DNA of 64,000 nt from assembly GCA_963734025.1 (NCBI GenBank), contig CAVTFR010000011.1:248001-312000 (forward strand). Reading direction: 5' to 3'. The notes under the pieces were generated by a model that saw only the letters and a list, made by a program, of their open reading frames with translations, ran no database searches and was not told the DNA's origin. The position numbers and the translations under genes are program-made. The first letter of the stretch is position 1, and each line of letters opens with the position of its first letter. Positions 1 to 7,848 of the stretch are shown here, one piece after another. Source of the DNA: JACVRW01 sp963734025. Lineage in GTDB: Bacteria; Actinomycetota; Thermoleophilia; Solirubrobacterales; Thermoleophilaceae.

Positions 1-593
1 AGCTCGGGGCGGCCGACGCGCTCGCCGCCATCGAGGAGCGCCTCGAGTTCCCGATCGTCGTCAAGCCCTCGGCCCAGGGCTCGGCCCTCGGGATCCGCTT
101 TGCACGCAACGCGGCGGACGTGCCGGCGGCGCTCGTGGCCGCCTTCTCGTACGACTCGCGTGTGCTGCTGGAGCGCCACGTGGCGGGTCGCGACCTCGCC
201 GTGTCGATTCTCGACGACGCCCCCCTGCCGGTCGTCGAGGCTGTGCCGCGCGACGACGAGTTCTACGACTTCGAGGCCCGCTACGAGATCGGCCGCACCG
301 ACTTCGTCTGCCCGGCCGAGCTGCCCGACGGGGTGACCGAGGCCGCCCACGACCTGGCCCTGCGCACCTATCGGCTGCTCGGTTGCGCTGCGTTCGCGCG
401 CGTCGACCTGATGCTCGACCCCGGTGGCGAGCTCACGGTGCTCGAGGCAAATCCGATTCCCGGGCTCACCGACACGAGCCTGCTGCCGCAGGCCGCCGAG
501 GCGGCCGGCATCTCCTTCGACGCCCTGATCGAGCGGATACTCGCGCTGGCGCTCGCGCGGCGGCCCGCGGCCCAGCCGCTCGGGCCCGCCTAG
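1..593 (+). CDS. ddl: D-alanine--D-alanine ligase, C-terminal part (5' truncated by window edge)
   Basis: ATP-grasp ligase joining two D-alanines for peptidoglycan precursors in the cytoplasm. The reading frame is open from base 3, so the gene starts outside the window. Visible signs are the ATP-grasp lysine strand FPIVVKPSAQGSALGI, the omega-loop tyrosine in FEARYEIGRTDF (associated in Ddl enzymes with D-Ala rather than D-Lac as second substrate), and the metal-binding VLEANPIPGLTDTSLLPQAA near the end. It ends convergent with the DUF151 gene, overlapping 4 bp. A second, complete and divergent Ddl lies at 29614-30567, so the genome carries two. Family assignment is secure; which copy is the housekeeping one cannot be told. 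Confidence 0.9.
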   Translation, partial: LGAADALAAIEERLEFPIVVKPSAQGSALGIRFARNAADVPAALVAAFSYDSRVLLERHVAGRDLAVSILDDAPLPVVEAVPRDDEFYDFEARYEIGRTDFVCPAELPDGVTEAAHDLALRTYRLLGCAAFARVDLMLDPGGELTVLEANPIPGLTDTSLLPQAAEAAGISFDALIERILALALARRPAAQPLGPA

Positions 594-1123
594 CGCTCGG
601 GCTCGGGTTCCTCGGACTCCTCGGACTCCTCGGGCTCGTCGCCGCCCGCGAAGTCCTCGGGGGTCACGTTGTCGAGGAAGTCCTTGAACTTCTCGACGAC
701 CTCCTCGGTGTCCTCCACCTCGTGCTCGAACTCGATCGCCGACTCCGAGATCACGTCCTCGGCGGCGAAGATCGGCGCGCCGGTGCGGACCGCGAGCGCG
801 AGAGCGTCGGAGGGGCGTGAGTCGATCGGAATCTCGCGGCCGTTCAGCTGGAGCGTGACCTCGGCATAGAAGGTGTTCTCACGCAGCTCCGTCACGGCGA
901 CGCGCGTGCAGGAGACCTCGAGCTCGGAGAGCATCTCGCTGATCAGGTCGTGCGTCATCGGCCGGGGCGTGTTCGCCCCCTGGAGCTTCATCAGGATGGC
1001 GGCCGCCTCGGGGTGCCCGATCCAGATCGGCAGGAACTTGTTCCCGTCGCGGGTCTTCAGCAGCACGATCGGCTGCTTGCCGACCATGTCGAAGCTGACG
1101 CCGTAAATGACCATCTCCTGCAT
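590..1123 (-). CDS. Bifunctional nuclease domain protein (DUF151)
   Basis: A 177-residue member of the DUF151 / bifunctional nuclease family (PF02577); some plant members have reported DNase/RNase activity, while the bacterial role is unsettled. The core IVLLKTRDGNKFLPIWIGHP, followed by EAAAI and the later RPSDALALAVRTGAPIF, is diagnostic. The C-terminus is a Glu/Pro-rich acidic tail. I place the start at ATG 1123 (MQEMVIYG): a TAGACT hexamer sits 11 nt upstream (1135-1140), so the message would have almost no leader, and GAGAAG is nearby. ATG 1114 is an alternative; the longer reading into the region before the tRNA looks non-coding. The gene is monocistronic between Ddl and tRNA-Ile. Confidence 0.85.
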   Translation of the reverse strand: MQEMVIYGVSFDMVGKQPIVLLKTRDGNKFLPIWIGHPEAAAILMKLQGANTPRPMTHDLISEMLSELEVSCTRVAVTELRENTFYAEVTLQLNGREIPIDSRPSDALALAVRTGAPIFAAEDVISESAIEFEHEVEDTEEVVEKFKDFLDNVTPEDFAGGDEPEESEESEEPEPER

Positions 1124-1134
1124 GGCTTCTCGAC

Positions 1135-1140
1135 AGTCTA
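1135..1140 (-). promoter_or_regulatory. Candidate -10 (TAGACT) of the DUF151 gene
   Basis: TAGACT on the minus strand, 11 nt before ATG 1123, fits the actinobacterial TAnnnT -10 pattern. No convincing -35 is visible. The predicted transcript would start about 5 nt before the ATG. Confidence 0.4.
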
Positions 1141-1180
1141 GTCCGGGTGGGAAGGCGTGCCATACGCCCTCCCCGAACGA

Positions 1181-1208
1181 CGAGGGGGCCCGTTCGCGGA
1201 CCCCCTCG
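1181..1208 (-). terminator. Hairpin downstream of tRNA-Ile, possible terminator
   Basis: A perfect 8-bp stem (CGAGGGGG pairing with CCCCCTCG) around a 12-nt loop, 47 nt beyond the tRNA 3' end on the minus strand and upstream of the DUF151 gene. There is no U-tract on either side, so its use as an intrinsic terminator is inferred from position and stem strength only. Confidence 0.4.
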
Positions 1209-1254
1209 GCACTCGCCTGTTGCGCACGATTATGCACCAGCGCGCCAGGCCGCA

Positions 1255-1328
1255 TGGGCGATCCTGGACTCGAACCAGGGACCTCGTCCTTATCAGAGAC
1301 GCGCTCTAACCGGCTGAGCTAATCGCCC
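1255..1328 (-). tRNA. tRNA-Ile (GAU anticodon)
   Basis: The minus strand reads a complete cloverleaf of 74 nt: acceptor GGGCGAT pairing with ATCGCCC, D-arm GCTC/GAGC, anticodon stem CGTCT/GGACG with loop CTGATAA (anticodon GAT), variable AGGTC, T-arm CCTGG-TTCGAGT-CCAGG, and discriminator A. CCA is not encoded. In many bacteria tRNA-Ile sits after gyrA; here it lies on the far side of parB. Confidence 0.97.
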
Positions 1329-1338
1329 GCGACGGGTG

Positions 1339-1344
1339 ATGATA
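1339..1344 (-). promoter_or_regulatory. Candidate -10 (TATCAT) of tRNA-Ile
   Basis: TATCAT (5 of 6 matches to TATAAT) lies 10 nt before the tRNA 5' end on the minus strand, placing the transcript start a few bases before the mature 5' end. No good -35 is visible; it would fall in the end of parB. Confidence 0.5.
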
Positions 1345-1361
1345 GCGCCGGCGCTGGGGGC

Positions 1362-2246
1362 TCAGGCGGCGCGCCGGAGACCTCGCGCGAGGAGCTGCTC
1401 GGCGAGCTGCACGGCCTCGGCCGGAGACTCGAAATCGAGCTCGACGCGACAGCCCTCGCCCCTCGCCTTGACGCGCACCTCGCGCCCCAGGGCCGCCGAG
1501 AGCGTATCCTCCGCCGCCGCCAGGGCCTCCTCCAGATCCGGGTGGATCACGGCTCTGGGCCTGCGCGGCTCCTCGTCGCCGGTCTCGGCCGCGCGCGCCC
1601 GGCGCTCGGTCTCGCGGACCGACCAGGCGGCGTCGCGCGCGTCGAACGCGAGCCGGCGCCGGGTGGCGTGGTCCTTGCACAGCAGGAGCGCGCGGCCGTG
1701 GCCCTCGCTCAGGTGGCCGTCCTCGATCAGCTCGAGCGCCTCCTCGGGAAGCTCGAGCAACCGGATCAGGTTCGAGATCGCGACGCGGCTGCGTCCGACG
1801 CGGCGGCCGACCTCCTCCTTGGTCAGCCCGAGGTCGTCGACCAGCATCGCGCAGGCGCGCGCCTCCTCGATCGCGTTGAGGTCGACCCGCGCCATGTTCT
1901 CGGCGAGCGCCAGGTCGAGTCGCTCCCAGTCCTCCGCCTCGCGGACCATGGCCGGAACGCTCTCGAGCTCCGCGATGCGGGCCGCGCGCAGCCGGCGCTC
2001 GCCCGCGACCAGCTCGTAGTGACCGCCGGGCAATGCGCGCACGACGATCGGCTGGAGGACGCCGCGCGCGCGGATCGAATCGGCGAGCTCTCCGAGCGCC
2101 TCCTCGTCGAAGCTGCGCCGCGGCTGGCGCGGGTTCGGCTTGACGAGCTCGACCGGGATCTCGCGCAGCCCCTCCTCGCCCTTCTGGGCGCGCGGCAGGA
2201 TCGCCGACAGGCCCCGGCCCATGCCGCGCCGGTCAGCCTCAGCCAC
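1362..2246 (-). CDS. parB: Chromosome-partitioning protein ParB (Spo0J family)
   Basis: A CTP-dependent DNA clamp that loads at parS and spreads to organise the origin for ParA-driven segregation; 294 residues. After the typical MGRGLSAIL leader (residues 9-17, the likely ParA-activating peptide) comes the ParB_N domain (about 30-115) with the CTP-binding GERR motif at 82-85. Next are the ENMAR/DLN segment (116-124) and a parS-reading helix-turn-helix at about 141-163 (LTKEEVGRRVGRSRVAISNL). The C-terminal 60 residues are a basic dimerisation domain. The GTG start at 2246 overlaps the parA stop by 8 bp; ATG 2222 would give a shorter protein starting exactly at MGRGL. It is the last gene of the rpmH-to-parB block. 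Confidence 0.95.
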   Translation of the reverse strand: MAEADRRGMGRGLSAILPRAQKGEEGLREIPVELVKPNPRQPRRSFDEEALGELADSIRARGVLQPIVVRALPGGHYELVAGERRLRAARIAELESVPAMVREAEDWERLDLALAENMARVDLNAIEEARACAMLVDDLGLTKEEVGRRVGRSRVAISNLIRLLELPEEALELIEDGHLSEGHGRALLLCKDHATRRRLAFDARDAAWSVRETERRARAAETGDEEPRRPRAVIHPDLEEALAAAEDTLSAALGREVRVKARGEGCRVELDFESPAEAVQLAEQLLARGLRRAA

Positions 2247-2997
2247 GGGCGGCCACCTCCTTCGCGAGCTTCAGGTAGGCCGCGCTGCCGGCGCTCTGGG
2301 GCGCGTGCCGGATGACCGGCACGCCGAAGCTGGGCGCCTCGCCGAGCCGGACGTTGCGCGGCACGACGGTGTCGAAGACGAGCTCCGGAAAGTGCTCGCG
2401 CACCTCCCGCTCGACGTCACGCGCGAGGCGAGTGCGCCCGTCGTGCATCGTCAGGATCATTCCGGCCACGGTGAGCCGTGGGTTGAGCTCGCGCTGGATC
2501 AGGGACAGCGTGTCGAGCAGCTGCGCGAGCCCCTCGAGTGCGAAGTACTCGGTCTGCACCGGGACGATCACCTTGTCCGCCGCCACCAGCGCGTTGACGG
2601 TCAGCGGGCCGAGTGACGGCGGGCAGTCGAGCAGCGTGAACAGGTAGCGCTCGCGGACGTCGCCGAGCCGCTTGCGCAGGATCGTCTCGGAGCCCGCGAT
2701 CCGCGGGAGCTCGACGTTGGCGCCGGCCAGGTCCGGCGTGGACGGCACGACGTCGAGCCGCTCCACCCCACTCGGCAGCGCGGCCGCGCCGAGCGTGAGG
2801 TCGCCCGAGAGGCAGTCGTAGACATTCGGCTCGCTGTCCTTCGGCAACCCGAGTGCAACCGTTGCGTTGCATTGCGGATCGAGGTCCGCAAGCAGGGTCG
2901 GGTAGCCGGCATCGGCGATGCTGGCGCCGAGGTTGACGGCGGTGGTCGTCTTGCCGACGCCGCCCTTCTGGTTTGTGACTGCAAGAACGCTGCCCAT
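2239..2997 (-). CDS. parA: Chromosome-partitioning ATPase ParA (Soj family)
   Basis: A 252-residue Walker-type ATPase that binds nucleoid DNA as an ATP dimer and is stimulated by ParB. The deviant Walker A KGGVGKTT is at residues 11-18, the A' motif LADLDPQCNAT at about 39-49, and the Walker B region LLDCPPSLGPLTVNAL in the middle. ATG 2997 gives the usual Soj length; a longer reading to 3207 would overlap the end of rsmG and adds residues without family resemblance. A TACCTT hexamer 9 nt upstream (3007-3012) suggests its own near-leaderless promoter in the 130-bp gap after rsmG. It overlaps parB downstream, so the two are probably co-translated. Confidence 0.95.
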   Translation of the reverse strand: MGSVLAVTNQKGGVGKTTTAVNLGASIADAGYPTLLADLDPQCNATVALGLPKDSEPNVYDCLSGDLTLGAAALPSGVERLDVVPSTPDLAGANVELPRIAGSETILRKRLGDVRERYLFTLLDCPPSLGPLTVNALVAADKVIVPVQTEYFALEGLAQLLDTLSLIQRELNPRLTVAGMILTMHDGRTRLARDVEREVREHFPELVFDTVVPRNVRLGEAPSFGVPVIRHAPQSAGSAAYLKLAKEVAARG

Positions 2998-3006
2998 CAG
3001 GGCTTG

Positions 3007-3012
3007 AAGGTA
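3007..3012 (-). promoter_or_regulatory. Candidate -10 (TACCTT) of parAB
   Basis: A TAnnnT match on the minus strand ends 9 nt before the parA ATG, in the gap between rsmG and parA. No Shine-Dalgarno sequence precedes the ATG, consistent with a near-leaderless message. No -35 is recognised. Confidence 0.35.
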
Positions 3013-3127
3013 GGTAGTGACCCGGTCGGAATCGTTCCCCCTTTCGACGGTTCGAGCACGAACCCTGCCCGCGTTTCGTTCGGCATCGGCCCGACTTTTC
3101 GGCAACAGCGTGGAGAGACAGGGATGT

Positions 3128-3841
3128 TCACCCAAGCGGGCGCTTCCGGGCCATCCCCGGCCGCCGCGGGAATCCCCCGGGCGTCGGTCCCACCTTCTCG
3201 AAGACATGGAGATGCCGGTTGGCCGCTCCCTCGAACGGAACGACGCGCTCCACCGCCCTCACTCCCATCTGCAAGCGCTCCGCGGCCCGCGCCCCACCCG
3301 CCTCCTCGGGTGCGTCCCGGGCGCCCTTCCATGCCACCAGGACGCCCCCGGTAGTGAGCAGCGGCGCCGCGTACTCCACCAGCACCGCCAGCGAGTCCAC
3401 CGCCCGGGCCGTCACGACGTCATACGCTTCCAGCCCGCCCCCGAGCCCCGGCGGCAGCCCGGCCCACTCCTCGGCACGGGCGGTCACGGCACGGGCGTTA
3501 GTGACGCCGGCCGCCTGAAGGAGGCGCGAAGCCACCGCGCTCTTGCGCCCGGCTGACTCGACCAGGTCCACCTCCGTCGTCGGCAGCGCCACCGCCAGGG
3601 CCAGCCCCGGAAAGCCGGCACCGGACCCGACGTCCGCGATCCGGCGCGCGCGCCGGAGCTCGGGAACGGAGAGGCCGGTGAGCGAATCTGCCAGATGAGC
3701 ATCGACGGGGTCGGTGACGGTCGTGTGCGGGTCCGCCTCGGCCGCCAGGGCCTCGAGCATCCGCTCGAACTGCCCGACCGCCGCCTCGGGCAGCCCGAAC
3801 CGACGCCGCAGCCCCTCGAGCGTTTCCCGTGAAACGCCCAA
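3128..3841 (-). CDS. rsmG: 16S rRNA (guanine-527-N7)-methyltransferase RsmG (GidB)
   Basis: Uses SAM to methylate G527 of 16S rRNA; 237 residues. The SAM-binding loop RIADVGSGAGFPGLALAV and the downstream DVVTARAVDSL segment are typical, as is the basic C-terminus ending PRRPGMARKRPL. The start is taken at TTG 3841, 17 bp after the jag stop, because the N-terminal LGVSRETLEGL is encoded over a parS-like 16-mer (3821-3836) and the family N-terminus begins close by. There is no ATG or GTG alternative that keeps the domain. It is co-oriented with rpmH-jag upstream and parAB downstream. Confidence 0.93.
   Translation of the reverse strand: MGVSRETLEGLRRRFGLPEAAVGQFERMLEALAAEADPHTTVTDPVDAHLADSLTGLSVPELRRARRIADVGSGAGFPGLALAVALPTTEVDLVESAGRKSAVASRLLQAAGVTNARAVTARAEEWAGLPPGLGGGLEAYDVVTARAVDSLAVLVEYAAPLLTTGGVLVAWKGARDAPEEAGGARAAERLQMGVRAVERVVPFEGAANRHLHVFEKVGPTPGGFPRRPGMARKRPLG
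3821..3836. promoter_or_regulatory. parS-like ParB binding site 1 (in the rsmG start)
   Basis: CGTTTCCCGTGAAACG matches the parS core GTTTCACGTGAAAC at 13 of 14 positions and is palindromic apart from one centre base pair. The identical 16-mer occurs at 7985-8000. It is translated in rsmG as VSRET. Confidence 0.8.
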
Positions 3842-3858
3842 CTTGCCGCGGCCGGGCC

Positions 3859-4551
3859 TCAGTCGCTGAAGCCGCGCGTGGGAGAGACGACCAGGCGGCG
3901 GTCGGGCTCGTCGCCCTCGCTGTGGGTCTCGACGTCGCCGCGCTCGGACAGGTAGGTGTGGACGATCTTGCGCTCGGTCGCCCGCATCGGCTCGAGCTCG
4001 ACCGCGCGGTCGAAGCGGATCGCCTCGGCCGCCGCGCGGTCCGCCATCCGGTGAAGCGCGCCCTCGCGCCGCTCGCGATAGCCGGCCGCGTCGATCGTCA
4101 CCTGCTTGCGCGGGTCCGAGCCGAGGAAGGCCGCCCTGAAGGCGAGGTGCTGGAGCGCGTCGATGGTCGACCCGTGCTTGCCGATCAACAGGCCGAGGTC
4201 GTCGCCGTTGACGGTCGCGCGGATCTCCTCGGGGCTCTCGTCGATGTCCACAGTCGCCCGCAGCCCGAGGGCGTGTACCACGCGGGCCACGATCGCCCGC
4301 ACTCGCTCGGCCGGCTCCTCGGGGATCTCGTCGGCGAGCCGCCGCCAGCTCTCGGTGTCCACCTCGGCCCGCACGCGAGCGGGGCGGCCGTCGGCGGGCT
4401 CGTCGATCACGGCGAAGCTCACGCATTCGGCGCTGAGCCCGGGGAAGCGCGGCTCGAGGGCCTTCATCGCCGCCCACTTGGCCTCGCCGAGGCTGTCGCC
4501 CTCCGCTTCGGCCACAAGCTCCTCGGGGCGCGGCTCTTCGCTCACGGACAT
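3859..4551 (-). CDS. khpB: RNA-binding protein Jag/KhpB (Jag_N-KH-R3H)
   Basis: A single-stranded nucleic-acid-binding protein of about 230 residues, implicated in other bacteria in cell elongation, division and sRNA biology, usually encoded with yidC. The N-terminal Jag_N region (EAKWAAMKALEPRF) is followed by a degenerate middle, then a KH domain with GLLIGKHGSTIDALQHL. The C-terminal R3H signature is ATERKIVHTYL (R-x3-H). ATG 4551 is preferred because GAGAGG lies 9 nt upstream; ATG 4560 would add three residues but sits almost on the same ribosome-binding sequence. It is separated from the yidC stop by only a few bases, so translation is probably coupled. Confidence 0.92.
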   Translation of the reverse strand: MSVSEEPRPEELVAEAEGDSLGEAKWAAMKALEPRFPGLSAECVSFAVIDEPADGRPARVRAEVDTESWRRLADEIPEEPAERVRAIVARVVHALGLRATVDIDESPEEIRATVNGDDLGLLIGKHGSTIDALQHLAFRAAFLGSDPRKQVTIDAAGYRERREGALHRMADRAAAEAIRFDRAVELEPMRATERKIVHTYLSERGDVETHSEGDEPDRRLVVSPTRGFSD

Positions 4552-4564
4552 ACCGGGCATCCTC

Positions 4565-5494
4565 TCAGCGGCGGCGACCGGAGCGCTTCTTCTTCTTGCG
4601 CGGCGAGGCCGGCGGGGCCTTCGTGCGCGCGCCGCCCGAGCCGCTCGCGGAGGCGGGCGCCTTGGCGGCCGCCTTCCCGCCGTCCTTGCCGCCGTCCTTG
4701 CCGTCCTTCGCGCCGTTGTCGGCGTCGCCGCCCGAGGCGGCCATCACGGTGCTCGGTGGCTTGCCGCGCGCGGGCGCCGACGTCGCCGTTTCCGCATCGG
4801 CCTCCGCGTCGAGCACGGGCTTCGGGTAGAGCTTCTTGACGAGCAGCTGCTGCCCGATCGTCCACACGTTGGTCGTGATCCAGTAGACGATCAGGCCCGC
4901 CTCGAAGTTGATGATGAAGATGACGAAGACGAACGGCAGCGCGAACATGATCCGGCGCTGCATCGGGTCCGCGCTGATGGCCGTGACAGCGCTGGCCGCG
5001 AGCTGCGTGCCGACGTAGAGGACGATCAGCGTGCCGAGCAGCCACGGGTCGGTGACCTTCTCGGCGAGGTTGTCGATCGGGAAGAAGCCCGGGTTGTCGG
5101 CGATGTCAGCCTTGAAGGCGTCCGAGCGCAGCAGGTAGAAGAGCGAGATGAAGAACGGGATCTGCAGCAGGAGCGGCATGCAGGACCCGAGCGGGTTGAC
5201 CTTCTCGCGCTGATAGAAGGCCATGACCTCCTGGTTCATGCGCTGCTTGTCGTCCTTGAAGCGCGCCTGGATCTTCTTGATCTCCGGCTGCAGCGTCTGC
5301 AGGCGCTGCATCGACTTCACGCCCTTGAACGTCAGCGGCAGGATCACGATCCGGACCGTGAAGGTCAGGAGAATGATCGACCAGCCCCACGAGTTGGGCC
5401 CGTCGCCGATGACGCCATGCCAGAACTCGAGCACCCACTGGCAGGCGTCGATGAGCGGCTGAAGGACGTTCTGGGGGAAGGCGGCGATGAACAT
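4565..5494 (-). CDS. yidC: Membrane protein insertase YidC
   Basis: Inserts and folds inner-membrane proteins alone or with SecYEG; 309 residues. The five-helix core is present, with the catalytic-groove arginine in TFTVRIVILPLTF, the cytoplasmic hairpin KIQARFKDDKQRMNQEVMAF, and later segments NPLGSCMPLLLQIPFFISL and FEAGLIVYWITTN. There is no lipobox and no large periplasmic P1 domain, as in Gram-positives. The tail of about 80 residues is Gly/Ala/Lys rich with KDGKDGGKDGGK and a terminal RKKKKRSGRRR, probably contacting ribosomes. It follows yidD after 3 bp. Confidence 0.96.
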   Translation of the reverse strand: MFIAAFPQNVLQPLIDACQWVLEFWHGVIGDGPNSWGWSIILLTFTVRIVILPLTFKGVKSMQRLQTLQPEIKKIQARFKDDKQRMNQEVMAFYQREKVNPLGSCMPLLLQIPFFISLFYLLRSDAFKADIADNPGFFPIDNLAEKVTDPWLLGTLIVLYVGTQLAASAVTAISADPMQRRIMFALPFVFVIFIINFEAGLIVYWITTNVWTIGQQLLVKKLYPKPVLDAEADAETATSAPARGKPPSTVMAASGGDADNGAKDGKDGGKDGGKAAAKAPASASGSGGARTKAPPASPRKKKKRSGRRR

Positions 5495-5497
5495 GGG

Positions 5498-5752
5498 CTA
5501 GGGCTGAGGGCGTGGACGGAACAGCTTCTGGTCCTCCACGAAGTCGACGCCGCCGTGACTCCAGGGGTTGCAACGGAGCAACCGCCAGGCGGCAAGCACG
5601 ACGCCCCTGAACACACCGTAGCTGCGCACGGCCTGCACGACGTACTCGGAGCACGACGGATAGTACTTGCAGCGGGCCGGCAAACCCGGGGAGATCGCGC
5701 GCTGGTAGAAGCGGACGGGCGCCGTGACGACAGAGCGCAGGACCTGAGTCAC
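5498..5752 (-). CDS. yidD: Membrane protein insertion efficiency factor YidD
   Basis: A small membrane-associated protein (84 residues) that assists YidC-dependent insertion. The family block ISPGLPARCKYYPSCSEY, then the segment RGVVLAAWRLLRCNPWSHGG, is unmistakable, including the conserved cysteines. The GTG start at 5752 overlaps the rnpA stop in the form GTGA, a translational-coupling arrangement, and yidC follows 3 bp after its stop. Confidence 0.96.
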   Translation of the reverse strand: MTQVLRSVVTAPVRFYQRAISPGLPARCKYYPSCSEYVVQAVRSYGVFRGVVLAAWRLLRCNPWSHGGVDFVEDQKLFRPRPQP

Positions 5753-6132
5753 GGCCGCGGCTCCTCGCCGGACAGCCCCGCCTCGGCCAGCACGTTGCGG
5801 AGCGCCTCCTCGATCGCGGCCTCCCCGCCGCTGCTAGCGAGCTCGCCCGCCGGGGGGCGGGCCACGATCACGAAGTCGTGCCCTGGGCGCAGCGACTCGG
5901 CGTTCGCCCAGAAGGCCTCACGCAGGAGTCGCTTGATGCGGTTGCGCTCGACGGCGCCGCCCAGCTTGCGGCCGACCGACACGCCGAGCCGCGCGTCGCC
6001 GTCGTCCTCCGCGCGCGGGAAGGCATAGACCACGAGATAGCGGCTCGCGTGCGAGCGGCCCTCGCGGTAGACGCGCTCGAACTCACCGCTGCGAGACAGC
6101 CTGCGGCGCTTCCGGCGCGCACGATCGGCCAT
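5749..6132 (-). CDS. rnpA: Ribonuclease P protein component
   Basis: Protein subunit of RNase P, matures tRNA 5' ends with the rnpB RNA (not in this window). It has 127 residues with a basic N-terminus (RARRKRRRLSRSGEFERVY), the RNR signature RLGVSVGRKLGGAVERNRIKRLLREAF, and an acidic C-terminal extension. ATG 6132 is five bases after the rpmH stop. The reading frame extends upstream through rpmH but that part is a shadow. Confidence 0.95.
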   Translation of the reverse strand: MADRARRKRRRLSRSGEFERVYREGRSHASRYLVVYAFPRAEDDGDARLGVSVGRKLGGAVERNRIKRLLREAFWANAESLRPGHDFVIVARPPAGELASSGGEAAIEEALRNVLAEAGLSGEEPRP

Positions 6133-6137
6133 CGCGT

Positions 6138-6272
6138 CTAGGGGGTGAGCCGCTTGCGGCCCTTGTCCCGGCGGCGCTTCAGCAGCTTCCGGCCGGCGCG
6201 CGTGGACATGCGCGCACGGAACCCGTGGGTGCGGGCGCGCTTGCGCTTCTTCGGCTGATACGTGCGCTTCAT
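6138..6272 (-). CDS. rpmH: 50S ribosomal protein L34
   Basis: The full 44-residue L34 is readable: MKRTYQPKKRKRARTHGFR then the GRKLLKRRRDKGRKRL end. It is first in the minus-strand block and diverges from dnaA. A TACCCT hexamer 11 nt before the ATG (6284-6289) is a plausible -10; no Shine-Dalgarno is present upstream, suggesting a very short leader. Confidence 0.97.
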   Translation of the reverse strand: MKRTYQPKKRKRARTHGFRARMSTRAGRKLLKRRRDKGRKRLTP

Positions 6273-6516
6273 CGGGAGGAGCCAGGGTACAAGATCGCGC
6301 CGCTGAAACCTGTCGATTTCCTGGCGGCGAACCCCGGCGAGGCGGCCCGCGACGCTTTTTTCGCGTTTTGCGGAAGCGCCCCCGGTACCCCCTACGAGCG
6401 CCGCCGGGGCCGTTGTACACTCGGCGCGCCGAGGGCAGCAGCGGCCGTCTCTCCGCTCGTTTTCCTCCTCCTCCATAGATCCGCAACCTGGCCCCAGGGG
6501 AGAGCCTCGACCGCCC
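6273..6516. promoter_or_regulatory. Divergent rpmH/dnaA intergenic region
   Basis: 244 bp between rpmH and dnaA. On the minus strand TACCCT (6284-6289) could be the rpmH -10. On the plus strand TACACT inside TTGTACACTCGG (6413-6424) is the best -10 candidate for dnaA, and GGGGAGAG (6497-6504) may be its ribosome-binding site. Two T-runs occur near 6355-6370. I find no DnaA-box consensus here. Confidence 0.45.
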
Positions 6517-7848
6517 TTGCCCAAACCCCTCGACGAGATCTGGGACAACATCCGGGACGAGCTCCGCACCGAGACCGCGGACTTCAAGTTCCACATCTGG
6601 ATCGAGCCGCTCGAGCTCGCGGCCGTGCGCGGCAAGACGCTGTACGTACGCGCGCCGGAGCACATCCGGACCTCGGTCGCCGAGCGCTACGTCCCGCTCC
6701 TGCGCCGGGCTGCGGCGCGGCGCTTCGACGAGCACGCCACCGTCGAGGTCGTCGGCGCAGGATGGCGCGAGCCCGCGGAGCGCGACCGTGCTCCCGCCGG
6801 CACGGAATCCCCCCGGCCGGTCTCGCAGCTCAACCCGAAGTACACCTTCGAGCAGTTCGTGATCGGTGAGCAGAACCACTTCGCCCACGCGGCGGCGCTG
6901 GCCGTTGCCGAGCTGCCGGCGCACTCATACAACCCGCTCTTCCTGCACGGCTCGCCCGGCATGGGCAAAACGCATCTGCTGCACGCGATCGGCAACTACG
7001 TCGAGCGCTTCGGCTCGGGGCTGACAGTCCGCTACGCGACGATCGAGGAGTTCACGAGCGAGTTCGTCAGCGCGGTGCGCGAACGCCGCACCGGCCGTTT
7101 CAAGAAGAGCTTCCGCGAATCTGACGTGCTGCTCGTCGACGACGTCCAGTTCCTGGCCGGCCGAGCGAAGACGCGCGAGGAGTTCTTCCACACCTTCAAC
7201 TCGCTGCTCGAGTCCGGCCGCCAGCTCGTCATGACCTCGGACTGCAGCCCGGAGGAGATACCGGGCCTCGAGGAACGGCTGATCGAGCGCTTCCGGGCCG
7301 GCCTGGTCGTCGAGCTCGAGCCGCCCGCCGCCGCCGCGCGTCAGGCCATCCTCGTCAAGCGAGCCCGGCTCGACGGCCTCGATATCGACGCGGCGACGCT
7401 CGCCGAGATCGGCGCCCGCGTAACCACCAGCGTGCGTGCACTCGAGGGCGCTCTGATACGCGTCGTGGCGTACGCCTCACTCACAGGCGAGCCGCCCACG
7501 CCGGGCCTGGCCCGCCACGTGCTCAAGCGTCTCGGGACCGATACCGGCACAGAGACCTGTGGCATCGCGGAGATCCTCGACGCCGCCGCAATCGAGTTCG
7601 GGGTCGAACGGCAGGCCCTCCTGGCGCGCGACCGGCGGCCGCCTGTCGCAACCGCGCGCCAGGTCGCCATGTATCTCGCCCGCGAGCTGACGGGGCACAG
7701 CCTGCCCGAGATCGGCCGCGGAATGGGTGGGCGCAGCCATACCACCGTCCTGCACGCCGTCAACCGCATCAGCGCCGCGATGAGCAGCGATTCAGATGTG
7801 CAGAACGCGGTCGACAACCTGCGCCGGCAACTCGGCCGGCCCACCTGA
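6517..7848 (+). CDS. dnaA: Chromosomal replication initiator protein DnaA
   Basis: Initiator AAA+ ATPase that binds DnaA boxes and opens oriC; 443 residues, with a short domain II. Domain I begins EIWDNIRDELRTETADFKFHIWI. Walker A GSPGMGKT is at 145-152, Walker B VLLVDD at 204-209, and the C-terminal DNA-binding helix-turn-helix contains GGRSHTTVLHAV, where the usual Asp of GGRDHTTV is Ser. The start is TTG 6517, with GGGGAGAG 12 nt upstream; no ATG lies near the family N-terminus. dnaN follows after only 125 bp. Confidence 0.97.
   Translation: MPKPLDEIWDNIRDELRTETADFKFHIWIEPLELAAVRGKTLYVRAPEHIRTSVAERYVPLLRRAAARRFDEHATVEVVGAGWREPAERDRAPAGTESPRPVSQLNPKYTFEQFVIGEQNHFAHAAALAVAELPAHSYNPLFLHGSPGMGKTHLLHAIGNYVERFGSGLTVRYATIEEFTSEFVSAVRERRTGRFKKSFRESDVLLVDDVQFLAGRAKTREEFFHTFNSLLESGRQLVMTSDCSPEEIPGLEERLIERFRAGLVVELEPPAAAARQAILVKRARLDGLDIDAATLAEIGARVTTSVRALEGALIRVVAYASLTGEPPTPGLARHVLKRLGTDTGTETCGIAEILDAAAIEFGVERQALLARDRRPPVATARQVAMYLARELTGHSLPEIGRGMGGRSHTTVLHAVNRISAAMSSDSDVQNAVDNLRRQLGRPT

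Noticed and set aside
1124..1255. N-terminal extension of the DUF151 protein
   Set aside because: It runs through the hairpin next to the tRNA and lacks family residues.
2998..3086. A 29-codon open frame (ATG 3086) ending at the parA start as TGATG, possible leader peptide
   Set aside because: No ribosome-binding sequence and no conservation can be judged; the coincidence of a TGATG junction is not enough.
3842..4477. Upstream extension of the rsmG frame
   Set aside because: Overlaps jag in another frame and is Arg-rich shadow sequence.
4106..6028. A 640-codon open frame on the plus strand opposite jag, yidC, yidD and rnpA
   Set aside because: Very high GC creates long antisense frames; this one has Arg/Ala/Gly-biased composition, no domain, and the opposite strand has recognisable families.
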